Assembly: GCA_003508005.1 (NCBI GenBank)
Contig: DNUE01000058.1
Span: forward strand, 29,773 to 93,772
Direction of reading: 5' to 3'
Origin: Desulfobulbaceae bacterium
GTDB lineage: Bacteria > Desulfobacterota > Desulfobulbia > Desulfobulbales > Desulfobulbaceae
Length of the DNA: 64,000 bases
Shown here: positions 43,817-52,745 of the stretch, one piece after another
Position numbering within the stretch: position 1 is the first letter of the stretch
How the letters are laid out: each line of letters opens with the position of its first letter
Notes under the pieces: model-generated
What the model saw: the letters and a program-made list of their open reading frames with translations, nothing else
What the model was told of the DNA's origin: nothing
Database searches by the model: none
Position numbers and translations under genes: made by a program

Positions 43817-44983
43817 CTATTTTGCCACTTCACTGACGGCGCGGGTCACTTCAGCCAAATCAGATGTATCGCCGAGCAAGACCGCTCCGATGAGGCGGTT
43901 TCCCTGGTCATAGACCATCTTGCGGTAGACGCCCGCCCCCTCCTCTACCTCTGACCGGAATCGCCCTTCCGCATCGATCTCGCCCACCGCGGCAAGGTCA
44001 ATCCCCGCCACCTTCAGCTTGTTGGCCACGATCGTCCCCTGGTAGAGCTGAGAGCCGCCGGCCATGTTGGTGCCGGCTATCTTGCCCTGCTGCAGGGCGG
44101 CCGGCCAACTTCCATAGACATTTCCCGAAAACTCTGCCACATCCCCGGCTGCATAGATCCCGGGCCTGCTGGTTCGAAGCTTTGAGTCGACCAGGATCCC
44201 CCGGTTGCACTCCAGGCCAAGGCTCCTGGCCAGTTCCAGGTTGGGACGAACGCCGGCGGCAACGAGCACCAGATCGGCCGGCAGTACCTCGCAGTTGTCC
44301 AGTACCACACGCTCAACGGTTGCCCCGCCCTGAATGGCATGCACCGAGATGCCGAGCTGGAAAGAAAACCCCACCCCCTCCATGATCTCTTTCAGTTTTT
44401 CAGCCCCCCTCTGGTCAAGCTGCCGGGGCAGCAGGCGGGGCAGAAACTCCACCACCGTCACCTGCATCCCGCGCCGGCATAGAGAGCTGCCCGCCTCCAG
44501 GCCCAACAGCCCGCCACCGATCACCACCACCTCGCCCCCGCGCAGGCTGCAGGCAACTATCTCCCGGGCGTCAGCGATATTTCTGAGGGCAAAGACCCCC
44601 CGCTTGTCTGCGCCGATGAGGGGCGGGATAAAGGAATGGCTGCCGGTGGCCAGCAGCAGAAAATCATAGGGGACCTCCCCTCCCTCGGCAGTGAATACCA
44701 CCCGCCGCTCGGCATCGGCCGCCGTCACCCTGATGCCGGTCTGCAGCTCGATACGCCGCTCCGCATACCACTCTGGTTTTTTGGCAACCAGCCCTGCTTC
44801 GTCAAGATCACCTCCCAGGTAATCAATCAGCCGGATCCGCCAGTAAAAAGGCAGGTCTTCCTCGGTTAGGATAACGATCCGGTTGTCCTGGTCGTTCTTG
44901 CGGATATGCTCCGCCGCGGTGGTCCCGGCAACTCCGTTGCCAACGATAACATAGCGCTTCAAGGCTGCGTGGGTTCCTGACAT
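43817..44983 (-). CDS. NAD(P)H/FAD-dependent oxidoreductase (NirB N-terminal/rubredoxin-reductase type)
   Basis: A 388-residue flavoprotein with an N-terminal FAD-binding GNGVAGTTAAEHI, a central NAD-binding GGGLLGLEAG and the FAD-closing motif GIYAAGDVAEF. A small C-terminal domain follows. It is close to the flavin part of assimilatory nitrite reductase and to rubredoxin reductases, and lacks the redox-active Cys pair of disulfide reductases. It ends 12 bp from pckA and is transcribed in the same direction, downstream of it. The electron acceptor cannot be deduced. Confidence 0.88.
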   Translation of the reverse strand: MSGTHAALKRYVIVGNGVAGTTAAEHIRKNDQDNRIVILTEEDLPFYWRIRLIDYLGGDLDEAGLVAKKPEWYAERRIELQTGIRVTAADAERRVVFTAEGGEVPYDFLLLATGSHSFIPPLIGADKRGVFALRNIADAREIVACSLRGGEVVVIGGGLLGLEAGSSLCRRGMQVTVVEFLPRLLPRQLDQRGAEKLKEIMEGVGFSFQLGISVHAIQGGATVERVVLDNCEVLPADLVLVAAGVRPNLELARSLGLECNRGILVDSKLRTSRPGIYAAGDVAEFSGNVYGSWPAALQQGKIAGTNMAGGSQLYQGTIVANKLKVAGIDLAAVGEIDAEGRFRSEVEEGAGVYRKMVYDQGNRLIGAVLLGDTSDLAEVTRAVSEVAK

Positions 44984-44994
44984 TTCCGTTCAGC

Positions 44995-46611
44995 CTACCG
45001 CACGGTGGGACCGGAGGCGCGCACCCCTCGATCTGCCTGTTTGCCATACTGCTGAAAATTCTCGGCAAACATCCCGGCCAGCTTCCGTGCCTGGCGGTCA
45101 TACTCCTCCTTCCGGCGCCAGGTGGTACGCGGATGTAATATCTCCGGAGACACTCCGGGGCAGCTGAGCGGAATATGCAGGCCGAAAAAGGTTTCCTGCT
45201 CGGTGGCTACGTCATCCAGATGTCCGTCCAGCACCGCCTTGACCATAGCCCTGGTCCGCTGGAGAGGCATACGTGTGCCGGTGGCGCAGGTCCCGCCGGT
45301 CCAACCGGTATTGATCAGCCAGACCTGGGAGCGATGGCGGTCGAGTTTTTTGCCCAGCAATTCCGCATAGCGCATGGGATTGAGGGGCATGAACGGCGCA
45401 CCGTAGCAGGCACTGAACACCGGGACCGGCTCATCGACTCCCCGCTCGGTGCCAGCCACCCGCGCCGTGTACCCGGAGAGAAAATGATAAATGGCCTGAT
45501 CGCGGGTCAGCTTGGCGATAGGCGGCAGTACACCGAAGGCATCAGCGGACAGGAAAAGGATGTTCTTCGGATGCCGGCCCAGTCCGCTTATGCTCGCATT
45601 GGGAATGGCGGTGATATGATAGGACCCCCTGGTGTTTTCAGTAAAACTGTCATCCTCAAAGTCAACCTGACGGGTGCAGGCGTCCAGCGCCACATTCTCA
45701 AGGATGGTGCCAAAGCGCCTGGTGGTGGAATATATCTCCGGTTCCGCTTCCCGGGAAAGGCCGATCAGCTTGGCATAGCAGCCCCCCTCGAAATTAAAGA
45801 CCCCCTCCTCGCTCCATCCGTGCTCGTCATCCCCGATCAGGGTGCGGCTGGCGTCAGTAGACAGAGTGGTTTTGCCGGTGCCGCTGAGGCCGAAAAAAAG
45901 GGCTGTCTCTTCATCCCTGCCGCTGCTCGCCGAACAGTGCATGGACAGCACGCCCCGTTTGGGCATCAGGTAGTTCATGACCGTGAAGATCGCCTTCTTC
46001 GTCTCACCGGCATAGCTGGTGCCGCCGATCAGGACCAGCCTTTTCTTGATATTGATGATAATGAAGGTTTCCGAGTTGGTCCCGTCAAGCTTGGGGTTGG
46101 CATGAAAACGGGGGGCATTGATGACCGTGAATTCAGGAAAATGGGTCGTCAGCTCCTTGGGGCTCGCCTGGATGAACATGTTGCGGGCAAAAAGACTGTG
46201 CCAGGCATACTGGCTGATGACCCTGATCGGCAGCCGGAATTCGAGATCAGCCCCAACAAAGCAGTCCTGCACGAAGATATCATAGGTCTGCAGGTGCAGG
46301 GCCATCCGTTTGTGCAACTGATCAAAATACTTCTCGGCAAGGGGCGGATTGATCTTGCCCCAGAAGATGTCCTTCTGGCTCGACGACTCCCGGACGATGA
46401 ACTTGTCGTCCGCCGATCGGCCGGTATGGTGTCCAGAGCGTACCGCTATCGGGCCGAGATGGGAGAGACGCCCCTCGCCCCGGATCATGATCTTCTCATA
46501 CAGCCTGGGTGTCGGCAGGTTCCAGAACACCTCACCCAGATTGGTCAAGCCATGGTGCTCCAACCCGTACCGGCTGTACTGACCCGCGCCTTTCTTCACT
46601 CTCATGCTCAT
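44995..46611 (-). CDS. pckA: Phosphoenolpyruvate carboxykinase (ATP)
   Basis: About 538 residues, the usual length. It converts oxaloacetate and ATP to phosphoenolpyruvate, CO2 and ADP in gluconeogenesis. The kinase-1a loop GLSGTGKTTLS, the metal-binding GDDEHGW motif, GGTSYAGE and the N-terminal RSGHHTGRSADDKFIV are all present. GGGAGG sits just before two possible ATGs, at 46611 and 46605 (MRVKK); the second has the better spacing. A small GGACA-N2-TGTCC palindrome at 46659-46670 lies in its upstream region. Confidence 0.96.
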   Translation of the reverse strand: MSMRVKKGAGQYSRYGLEHHGLTNLGEVFWNLPTPRLYEKIMIRGEGRLSHLGPIAVRSGHHTGRSADDKFIVRESSSQKDIFWGKINPPLAEKYFDQLHKRMALHLQTYDIFVQDCFVGADLEFRLPIRVISQYAWHSLFARNMFIQASPKELTTHFPEFTVINAPRFHANPKLDGTNSETFIIINIKKRLVLIGGTSYAGETKKAIFTVMNYLMPKRGVLSMHCSASSGRDEETALFFGLSGTGKTTLSTDASRTLIGDDEHGWSEEGVFNFEGGCYAKLIGLSREAEPEIYSTTRRFGTILENVALDACTRQVDFEDDSFTENTRGSYHITAIPNASISGLGRHPKNILFLSADAFGVLPPIAKLTRDQAIYHFLSGYTARVAGTERGVDEPVPVFSACYGAPFMPLNPMRYAELLGKKLDRHRSQVWLINTGWTGGTCATGTRMPLQRTRAMVKAVLDGHLDDVATEQETFFGLHIPLSCPGVSPEILHPRTTWRRKEEYDRQARKLAGMFAENFQQYGKQADRGVRASGPTVR

Positions 46612-46814
46612 CGTCCTCCCTCTGCCGGAACACTCTCTTTTCATCATATATCCGAATAGGACAACTGTCCAATCATCAATGAAGGATTGTTGAATCCATC
46701 GCTATGCAAGCTGGTATGTGGTGAGTTCATGCCGTTTGCAGACACACACGCGGCATGACCGGGAGAATGGACAATCCCTGGGAGCAGAAATGGTCCGGTA
46801 CCGGCCTGGATGTC

Positions 46815-47324
46815 TCATTCAGGGCATAGGCTCCTCCACCCCGGCGGCAGCAAAGCCATCTCCACAGAGAGTTCCCGGCAGAAGGCCTCCAGATCGCTGG
46901 CGCTGCAGTTCACCGCCGATGCGCGCTTGCCGGCCCGTACCTCCCGCAACTCGTTATCCAGGAACACAAGCAGGGCCTGGGCAACCGTCTCCCTGAACCC
47001 GGGGCACGGCCTGTTGATCCGGTCGCAGAACTTCTGCAGGCGCTGCCAGTTGACCAGGGAGCGGGCTACCCCCCGGTAGATCCGCAGATCGCGGTTGCGC
47101 GGGTCCAGGTCGCGCAGCACTATCTCCATGGCCCGCGCCAGTGCTGCTTTATGCAAGAGATGCAGCTCGTCTTCCCGCAGCGTAAGCCGCGGCCCCTCCT
47201 CGTCTTCGGTCAAAAATTTCAGGCTGGCGTGCAAGGCAATTTCGGGGATCTCGCCGGAATTGCGCAGAATAATGAGCTCCTCCTCCAGGAGGGCCTTGCG
47301 GTCACTCGTCCTCGCCCCGGACAT
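46815..47324 (-). CDS. Hypothetical protein downstream of hemA
   Basis: About 169 residues, mainly alpha-helical and charged (for example RKALLEEELIILRNSGEIPEI), with no signal peptide or motif that I know. It overlaps the end of hemA by 23 bp, so it is translated with it. The start at 47324 (MSGARTSD) is a choice; the frame is open further into hemA. Its place at the end of the tetrapyrrole operon suggests a link to that pathway, but nothing in the sequence proves it. Confidence 0.65.
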   Translation of the reverse strand: MSGARTSDRKALLEEELIILRNSGEIPEIALHASLKFLTEDEEGPRLTLREDELHLLHKAALARAMEIVLRDLDPRNRDLRIYRGVARSLVNWQRLQKFCDRINRPCPGFRETVAQALLVFLDNELREVRAGKRASAVNCSASDLEAFCRELSVEMALLPPGWRSLCPE

Positions 47325-48612
47325 TCGAAATCTCGCTGCTCCCTTCAAGCTGAAAAAGTTCGCGCACTGTGTTGATCCGACTCCGCCGATCCACGCCATG
47401 GCCGTTACTGTCCGTCTTCAGATACTGCAGGGGATTGTGCAGCATCTTGGCGACAATGGCCGAGGCCATCTTCTCGATGGACTTCTTCTCCTCAGGTCCC
47501 AGGCCGTGAACCCGGCCCAGGGTTTTTTCCAGCTCGCCCCGGCAGATATCGTCAGCCATCTGCCGCAGCTCGACGATGGTCGGGGTGACCTCCATGCTCT
47601 CCAGCCAGCCGCTGAATTTCAAAGTTTCTTCGGCAACGATCCGCTCGGCCTTGACCGCCTCCCTGTCCCGCCCGGCCTTGTTCATCTCCACGACGCTGGT
47701 CAGGTCGTCGATGTCGTAGAGGTACACGTTATCCAGTTCATTGATGTCCTGGTCCAGGTCCCGGGGTACGGCAATGTCGATGAAAAACAGTGGCCGGTTG
47801 CGGCGTTCGCGGAGCACCGGCTTGACGTCATCCTTGCTGAGAATGGTCCCGGCGGCCCCGGTGGAGCTGATGATGATATCCACGTTGACCAGCTGGTCCA
47901 CCAACTCGTCCAGGGAAACGGCTTCGCCGTTGAAGCGGCGCGCCAGCTTGACCGCACGCTCCAGGGTCCGATTGACCACCACCACCTTGGCCACCCCCTG
48001 GCCTACCAGATGCTCCGCGGCCAATTCGGCCATCTCGCCGGCCCCGATCAACATAACCCTCTTATCATCCAGCTGGCCGAAAATCTTGCGGGCCAGTTCC
48101 ACCGCCGCATAACTGATGGACACGGCGCTGGCCCCGATCCGGGTCTCGGTGCGCACCCGCTTGGCCACGAAAAAGGACCTGTGCAGCAGCTTGTTCAGGA
48201 CCAGACCGCTGCACTTCATTTGCGAGGCGTGGCGGTAGGCCTCCTTGAGCTGACCCAGGATCTGGGCCTCGCCCACAATCATTGAATCGAGACTGGAGGC
48301 GACCATAAACAGGTGCCGGACAGCCTCCTCATTCTCGTACTGGTAAACATACTTATCCAGATCCGTTGCCGGAACCGCCTTGCCGAACAGCAGCGAAAGC
48401 ACCTCGGCCCTGGAGGAGGCCAGGTCATCAGTGGTATAAAGGACCTCCACCCGGTTGCAGGTGGAAAGCAGATAGTACTCCTTCAGCCCCTGAATCCGTC
48501 CGAGGGCCTTGAGCGGCTCGGCATATCCCTCTGCCAGGGCCATTTTTTCACGGACAGCCAGAGGGGTGGTCTTGTGGTTGACGCCGAGCAGGACGATGGA
48601 CTCACTTGGCAT
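47302..48612 (-). CDS. hemA: Glutamyl-tRNA reductase
   Basis: A 436-residue cytoplasmic enzyme that reduces glutamyl-tRNA to glutamate-1-semialdehyde, the first step of tetrapyrrole synthesis. The N-terminal VNHKTTPLAVREKMA, the active-site Cys in LLSTCNRVEVLY, the MIVGEAQILGQ segment and the NADPH-binding VMLIGAGEMAELAA are typical. The C-terminal dimerisation domain (about 320-430) is intact. It overlaps the CcsA/HemX-like gene by 11 bp. Co-transcription with siroheme and cytochrome-c genes points to a coordinated supply of haem or siroheme. Confidence 0.96.
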   Translation of the reverse strand: MPSESIVLLGVNHKTTPLAVREKMALAEGYAEPLKALGRIQGLKEYYLLSTCNRVEVLYTTDDLASSRAEVLSLLFGKAVPATDLDKYVYQYENEEAVRHLFMVASSLDSMIVGEAQILGQLKEAYRHASQMKCSGLVLNKLLHRSFFVAKRVRTETRIGASAVSISYAAVELARKIFGQLDDKRVMLIGAGEMAELAAEHLVGQGVAKVVVVNRTLERAVKLARRFNGEAVSLDELVDQLVNVDIIISSTGAAGTILSKDDVKPVLRERRNRPLFFIDIAVPRDLDQDINELDNVYLYDIDDLTSVVEMNKAGRDREAVKAERIVAEETLKFSGWLESMEVTPTIVELRQMADDICRGELEKTLGRVHGLGPEEKKSIEKMASAIVAKMLHNPLQYLKTDSNGHGVDRRSRINTVRELFQLEGSSEISNVRGEDE

Positions 48613-49420
48613 AGGAATGAATTCCGCCCAGCAGATAATTAACGCCCCAAAGGGTGAAAAGCACGGCCAGAAAGGCGATGATGGTCATGATCGCCGCCGG
48701 CCGACCCCGCCAACCGACGGTAAAGCGGAGATGCACCAGGGCCGCGTAAAGGAACCAGGTGATCAGCGACCAGGTCTCCTTCGGGTCCCAGTGCCAATAG
48801 GCGCCCCAGGCCTGCTTGGCCCAGACCGAACCCGAGATGATGCCCAGGGTAAAGAGCGGAAAGCCGACGGACAGGCAATGCTGGTTCAGCTTATCCAGAG
48901 CGTCCAGCGACGGAAGGCGGGAATAGAACAGGCCGAAGTGCTTGCGCTTGATCTCCCGCTCCTGGAGCAGGTACATGATGCCGCCGATGCAGGCGAGGGC
49001 CAGAAACCCGTTGGCGACGATGGCAATCGAGGCATGAACCGGCAACCACCAGCTCTGCAGGGCCGGAACCAGGGGCAGGATTTCCCGGGAGGCCAGGGCG
49101 GCAATCAGCATGAACAGCACGGTCAGAACGCTGACAAAGGTACCGAAATTCTTTACCGAATAGCGCCAGCGAAAGGACAGATACCCCCAGGCAATCGCCC
49201 AGGCGAAAAACGAAACCGTTTCATGCTGGGTGGTGATGGGGGTATGCCCCGCCTCGTAATAGCGGGCGATGATATTCAAGGTATGGAGGATCGCCGCCGC
49301 GGTAAAAATTCGGCGAGACAGCAGACGGACGGTATTGTTCTGGGAAACAAAGAAGGCGATGTACATCGACATGGCCAGAAAATAACCGACAAAACTGAAC
49401 TGAAACAGCAGGTAACTCAT
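48602..49420 (-). CDS. Cytochrome c assembly protein, CcsA/HemX-like
   Basis: A 272-residue membrane protein with about eight hydrophobic helices. The tryptophan-rich AYWHWDPKETWSLITW signature is typical of the CcsA/CcmC/HemX haem-handling family. In many bacteria this gene sits next to hemA, either as HemX (thought to affect HemA levels) or as the CcsA part of the system-II cytochrome c synthase. Here it lies between the precorrin-2 dehydrogenase and hemA, with a four-base overlap upstream. Whether it is HemX or CcsA cannot be settled, since no ccsB/resB gene is adjacent. Confidence 0.9.
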   Translation of the reverse strand: MSYLLFQFSFVGYFLAMSMYIAFFVSQNNTVRLLSRRIFTAAAILHTLNIIARYYEAGHTPITTQHETVSFFAWAIAWGYLSFRWRYSVKNFGTFVSVLTVLFMLIAALASREILPLVPALQSWWLPVHASIAIVANGFLALACIGGIMYLLQEREIKRKHFGLFYSRLPSLDALDKLNQHCLSVGFPLFTLGIISGSVWAKQAWGAYWHWDPKETWSLITWFLYAALVHLRFTVGWRGRPAAIMTIIAFLAVLFTLWGVNYLLGGIHSYAK

Positions 49421-50082
49421 GCAATATCCTGGTTCAACGCATTGATATCCACTTCCGTTTCGGGCCCGAGTACGGTCTGCAAATGTGCCCGCAAGAGGTC
49501 AACCTTCCCCCTGCGTATCCATTCAACTATATCTTCATGGAGAATTTTATTATAGATTTTTTTCCGCTCCGCCTGCGAATGGTTTCCGGCAACGACCTGC
49601 TGCCGGACCCGGGCCATGAGATTCAGCAGCACTTCGTATTCAGGTCCGAACTCCCGTTCAAGCTTTCCTCTGATCATTGCCGACACGGCCGGGCTTTTGC
49701 CGTTGGTGGAGATGGCGATGGTCAGGTCGCCGCGGCGCAGGCACGCCGGAACCTGGAAATTGCAGCAGGCCGGATCGTCGGCTACGTTGACCAGCTGGCC
49801 GTTGCTATCCGCCTGCCGGCAGACCAGCTGCTGTGTCGCCCGATCGTCCGTGGCGGCAAACACCAGCAGTGCCTGGGAGATATCCCCGGATGCATAAGTT
49901 TTCCGCTGCCACTCGATGCGCCCCTGACCGGCAAGAAGGTCTAGCTCCGGCACCACCTCCGGACTGACAACCCGGACCCTGGCCCCGGCGGCGAGCAATC
50001 CCTGAACTTTGCGCAGGGCCACCTCCCCGCCGCCGACCACCACGCACAGCTTGTCCTTGATATCGAGACAGATGGGGTACAC
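49417..50082 (-). CDS. Precorrin-2 dehydrogenase / sirohydrochlorin ferrochelatase (CysG N-terminal type)
   Basis: A 221-residue protein like the N-terminal half of CysG and Met8/SirC. It oxidises precorrin-2 to sirohydrochlorin with NAD+ and may insert iron to make siroheme. Evidence is the start YPICLDIKDKLCVVVGGGEVALRKVQGLL (written here with its GGGEVA NAD loop), followed by FAATDD and the CNFQVPACLRRGDLTIAISTNGKSPA block. It lacks the methyltransferase domain of full CysG. It overlaps the CcsA/HemX gene by ATGA and supplies siroheme for sulfite or nitrite reductases (inference). Confidence 0.92.
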   Translation of the reverse strand: MYPICLDIKDKLCVVVGGGEVALRKVQGLLAAGARVRVVSPEVVPELDLLAGQGRIEWQRKTYASGDISQALLVFAATDDRATQQLVCRQADSNGQLVNVADDPACCNFQVPACLRRGDLTIAISTNGKSPAVSAMIRGKLEREFGPEYEVLLNLMARVRQQVVAGNHSQAERKKIYNKILHEDIVEWIRRGKVDLLRAHLQTVLGPETEVDINALNQDIA

Positions 50083-50094
50083 AGCCGGACCCGC

Positions 50095-50787
50095 CTAGCC
50101 TCGAGGAGTCAGCCTGATCAACAGGATTTCCCTGTCTTCGGCAAGGCTGCGCAGGGTTCGTTTCGAGGCCGCGATGGTATATTCCGCCTCGGCCATCTCG
50201 AGAAACGGCCGCAGACTTTGCCGCCGGACATCGTGGGCCAGATACACCACGCCGCCTGGCTTGAGCGTCAAGCGCATGACCTGCAGCAGGGGGGCAAAAA
50301 ATTCCTCGCGAAAAAGGATCTCAGCCCCGACAATAATATCAAACTGCTCCATGGGAGGCGGATTCTTCCAGTCCAGGAGACTGCAGGTGATACCCTGGAC
50401 CTTGCTGGCCGCGGCGCTGACCCGCGCAAAATCGAGGATCAGTTCTTCGTAATCGGTCAGGGTAACACTGCAGCCGGCAGCGGCGGCGGCAAGACCCGGG
50501 GCTCCCAGCCCCGCACCAAGCTCCAGCAGCCGGGTGCCGGGTGCAAACTTCTGCGCGGCCAGATACTGGGCTAGGACAATGGCCGCCTCCCAGAGCTTGA
50601 CCCAAAAAGGAAAGGTCGAGGGGTCCTTCAGGGGGTCCTTGCCTGCAAGCAGGGGTTCAAGGTCGGTAATTGTCAGTAGATTCAGTCGGACCGGCCCCGT
50701 TTCCAAAGGTTCAAAGGCAACCCGATACTCTTTTTTGATTTTCTGATATATTGCCTGCTCCGCGGCAGGCAGGGTCTGCGGATCCAT
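50095..50787 (-). CDS. SAM-dependent methyltransferase (METTL21-like)
   Basis: About 230 residues. The SAM-binding motif I is LLELGAGLGAPGLAAAAAG, motif post-I is VTLTDYEE and motif IV is DIIVGAEILF, matching the lysine-methyltransferase-like (METTL21/PF10294) group that methylates proteins. The start at 50787 (MDPQTLPAAEQ) is preferred over the open extension to 50847 because a purine-rich GAGAAGAG precedes it. It sits 12 bp upstream of the precorrin-2 dehydrogenase gene, so it is likely co-transcribed with the tetrapyrrole operon; the substrate is unknown. Confidence 0.82.
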   Translation of the reverse strand: MDPQTLPAAEQAIYQKIKKEYRVAFEPLETGPVRLNLLTITDLEPLLAGKDPLKDPSTFPFWVKLWEAAIVLAQYLAAQKFAPGTRLLELGAGLGAPGLAAAAAGCSVTLTDYEELILDFARVSAAASKVQGITCSLLDWKNPPPMEQFDIIVGAEILFREEFFAPLLQVMRLTLKPGGVVYLAHDVRRQSLRPFLEMAEAEYTIAASKRTLRSLAEDREILLIRLTPRG

Positions 50788-50843
50788 TCTCTTCTCACCT
50801 GTCTTGTGGTGCAACAGCCCTGGCCGGCAATTGCAAGCGCCCG

Positions 50844-51662
50844 TCAACCCCAGAAATGGCTGGCAAAGCCGAAGCCGGAAACCGCCAGGCAGTAATAACC
50901 GAACCAGTACAGTTTACCCCGCCGGGCCATAGTCAGCAACAGGACAATAGCCCCATATCCGGTAACCAGGGAGGCAAAAGTGCCCGCCGCGATGGCGACC
51001 ATCTCGTCGGCGGGCGGTGGGGAGGCGAACAGGTCTCCGAGATTGAGGAACACGGCGCCGACGATGGCGGGAATCGACATGATAAAGGAAAATCGGGCCG
51101 CGGTTTCCCGGTTGATGCCGAGCAGCATCCCGGCAAAGATGGTGCTGCCGCTGCGGGACAGGCCGGGCAAGATGGCCATGGCCTGGGCCACTCCGATGAC
51201 CAGCGCCCGGGGCCAGGTTATTTTCGCCCCGCGGTCTCGGAGCACAGGGGTCAGGAGCATGAGCGCGCCGGTGACCGCCAGCATGGCATAGGTGATCCAT
51301 ACTGTGGTGAAAATCCGGTCGATGGAATTTATGAGGAGCAGGCCGACAACCACCGCCGGCAGGGTGGCAACGATGATATTGATGTCCCAGCGGAAAAAAC
51401 GCGCAAGCTCAGGGTCGGCCGCGCGAACGGCAGGGGCGGCAAACAAAGCGCGCGCCATCTGCAGCAGTTCATTTTTGAAAACCAGAATAACCGCAAAAAG
51501 GGTGCCGCAGTGAAGGAACACCTCAAAGACAATGCCCGGCTCCTGGAAATTAAGTAACCTCGCACCGATGACCAGATGGCCTGAGCTCGAAACAGGGAGA
51601 AACTCCGTCAGCCCCTGCACTATACCCAGGAGAACAGCCTTCAGCACCGGCAGCAGATCCAT
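50844..51662 (-). CDS. uppP: Undecaprenyl-diphosphatase (BacA/UppP)
   Basis: A 272-residue inner-membrane enzyme that recycles undecaprenyl pyrophosphate to the monophosphate carrier for peptidoglycan and other polymers; extra copies confer bacitracin resistance. The family motifs are GLTEFLPVSSSGHLVIGA near the N-terminus and LSRSGSTI in the middle, with about eight membrane helices. The length is normal. It ends 57 bp before the methyltransferase gene start and may head that operon. Confidence 0.95.
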   Translation of the reverse strand: MDLLPVLKAVLLGIVQGLTEFLPVSSSGHLVIGARLLNFQEPGIVFEVFLHCGTLFAVILVFKNELLQMARALFAAPAVRAADPELARFFRWDINIIVATLPAVVVGLLLINSIDRIFTTVWITYAMLAVTGALMLLTPVLRDRGAKITWPRALVIGVAQAMAILPGLSRSGSTIFAGMLLGINRETAARFSFIMSIPAIVGAVFLNLGDLFASPPPADEMVAIAAGTFASLVTGYGAIVLLLTMARRGKLYWFGYYCLAVSGFGFASHFWG

Positions 51663-51682
51663 ACCCCTACCTTAAAAATAAA

Positions 51683-51718
51683 AAGAGCCGGTTGATGCCG
51701 AGACATCAACCGGCTCTT
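51683..51718 (-). terminator. Terminator of the small secreted protein gene
   Basis: A 15-bp perfect stem (AAGAGCCGGTTGATG / CATCAACCGGCTCTT) with a six-base loop. On the minus strand it is followed by a T-rich run (TTTTATTTTTAAG). Confidence 0.9.
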
Positions 51719-51742
51719 GATAGCTCCAGAAACGAAAGAGAA

Positions 51743-51943
51743 TTAGCAGCCTTCGAGGCCTTTCTTGCCCTTCTTGCCTTTGACGTCAACCGCATCCCCG
51801 GCTTTCATGCCGCTCGCGTCGTCACAGGTAAGGGTGACCTTCTTGCCGTCAACGCTGTCAACGGTGCATTTTGCAGCCATGGCGATCCCGGCCGAACTCA
51901 GGGCGAATGCCACTACCATTACCGCAGTAACCAGCTTTTTCAT
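51743..51943 (-). CDS. Small secreted protein with three cysteines
   Basis: A 66-residue protein with a clear signal peptide (1-23, ...AGIAMA). The mature 43 residues begin AKCTVDSVDGKKVTLTCDDAS and end in a Lys/Gly-rich stretch and a final Cys, suggesting a small OB- or SH3-like beta fold with Cys at 26, 40 and 66. Similar small periplasmic proteins occur in metal-reducing delta-proteobacteria, including some in selenite/tellurite operons, but I cannot assign a role. It has its own terminator and lies alone between uppP and the thioredoxin-like gene. Confidence 0.75.
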   Translation of the reverse strand: MKKLVTAVMVVAFALSSAGIAMAAKCTVDSVDGKKVTLTCDDASGMKAGDAVDVKGKKGKKGLEGC

Positions 51944-52074
51944 TTTTGTTCTCCTTTTGCTGAAAATATAATCAGTTTATCCCCAACCTCTACACTAATA
52001 GTTTAAAAACATATTCAGTTGATTCTGCCTTGTCAAGAAAAACCCTGGAAAATTTCCCGGCGCGGGCAGTCATT

Positions 52075-52587
52075 TTATTCTATAATAATAGAATCGATAT
52101 CCTTTACCAGCAACGAACGGGGGGCATATCCGGGATATCTCCTGACCACCATCCCCTCCCTGTCAACGAGAAAGGTTGTAGGGATGCCCACGATCCCGCC
52201 GAAATCCCTTGCTGTTTTCTGGTCCGCCATCAGAACGGGATAATTGATGCTCTCCTTTTCGATGAGCTTGGCCACCACCGACGCCCCTTTTTCATCCATG
52301 GACAGACCGATGACTGAAAACCCCTTGGCGGCATAGTCATTCTGCAACTGGATCAAAGTTGGAATTTCCTCGCGACAGGGAGGGCACCAGGTGGTGAAAA
52401 ACGTTATCAACAGGATTTTTCCCTTGAAATCCTTGCTGCTCAGGGTCTTTCCGTCCAGCGCCGAGGAGAGAGAAAAAGCGGGCATCGCCTGCCCCGCAGC
52501 CGCAGGTCCGTTGACAGCAAGCAATAACGCCGCTCCCAGGAGCAGGACACATATATTGTGCCAAATGATACCATCTTTTGATCTCAT
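52075..52587 (-). CDS. TlpA/ResA-like periplasmic thioredoxin
   Basis: A 170-residue exported protein with a signal peptide (about 1-32) and a thioredoxin fold. The redox-active site is WCPPCREEIP (Cys pair near 68-71), followed by the cis-Pro region VGIPTTFLVDREG. Such proteins keep cysteines reduced in the periplasm, often the haem-binding CXXC of apocytochromes c or copper-site cysteines. No ccd or cytochrome gene is adjacent, so the target is unknown; the CcsA/HemX-like gene lies 3 kb away. Confidence 0.9.
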   Translation of the reverse strand: MRSKDGIIWHNICVLLLGAALLLAVNGPAAAGQAMPAFSLSSALDGKTLSSKDFKGKILLITFFTTWCPPCREEIPTLIQLQNDYAAKGFSVIGLSMDEKGASVVAKLIEKESINYPVLMADQKTARDFGGIVGIPTTFLVDREGMVVRRYPGYAPRSLLVKDIDSIIIE

Positions 52588-52745
52588 GGGGTTTCCTCAA
52601 ATGAGGGAGAATACAGTTCTCGGCATCCGTTTCCCCTGTTAAGCAAGAAGAGTCCATATAATCTTTCCTGACCACTCCGCCTCATTCGCAGCCGCAGAAT
52701 TGACTCATTGATAATATACATTCCCGCTCTTTCTGCCAACCATTA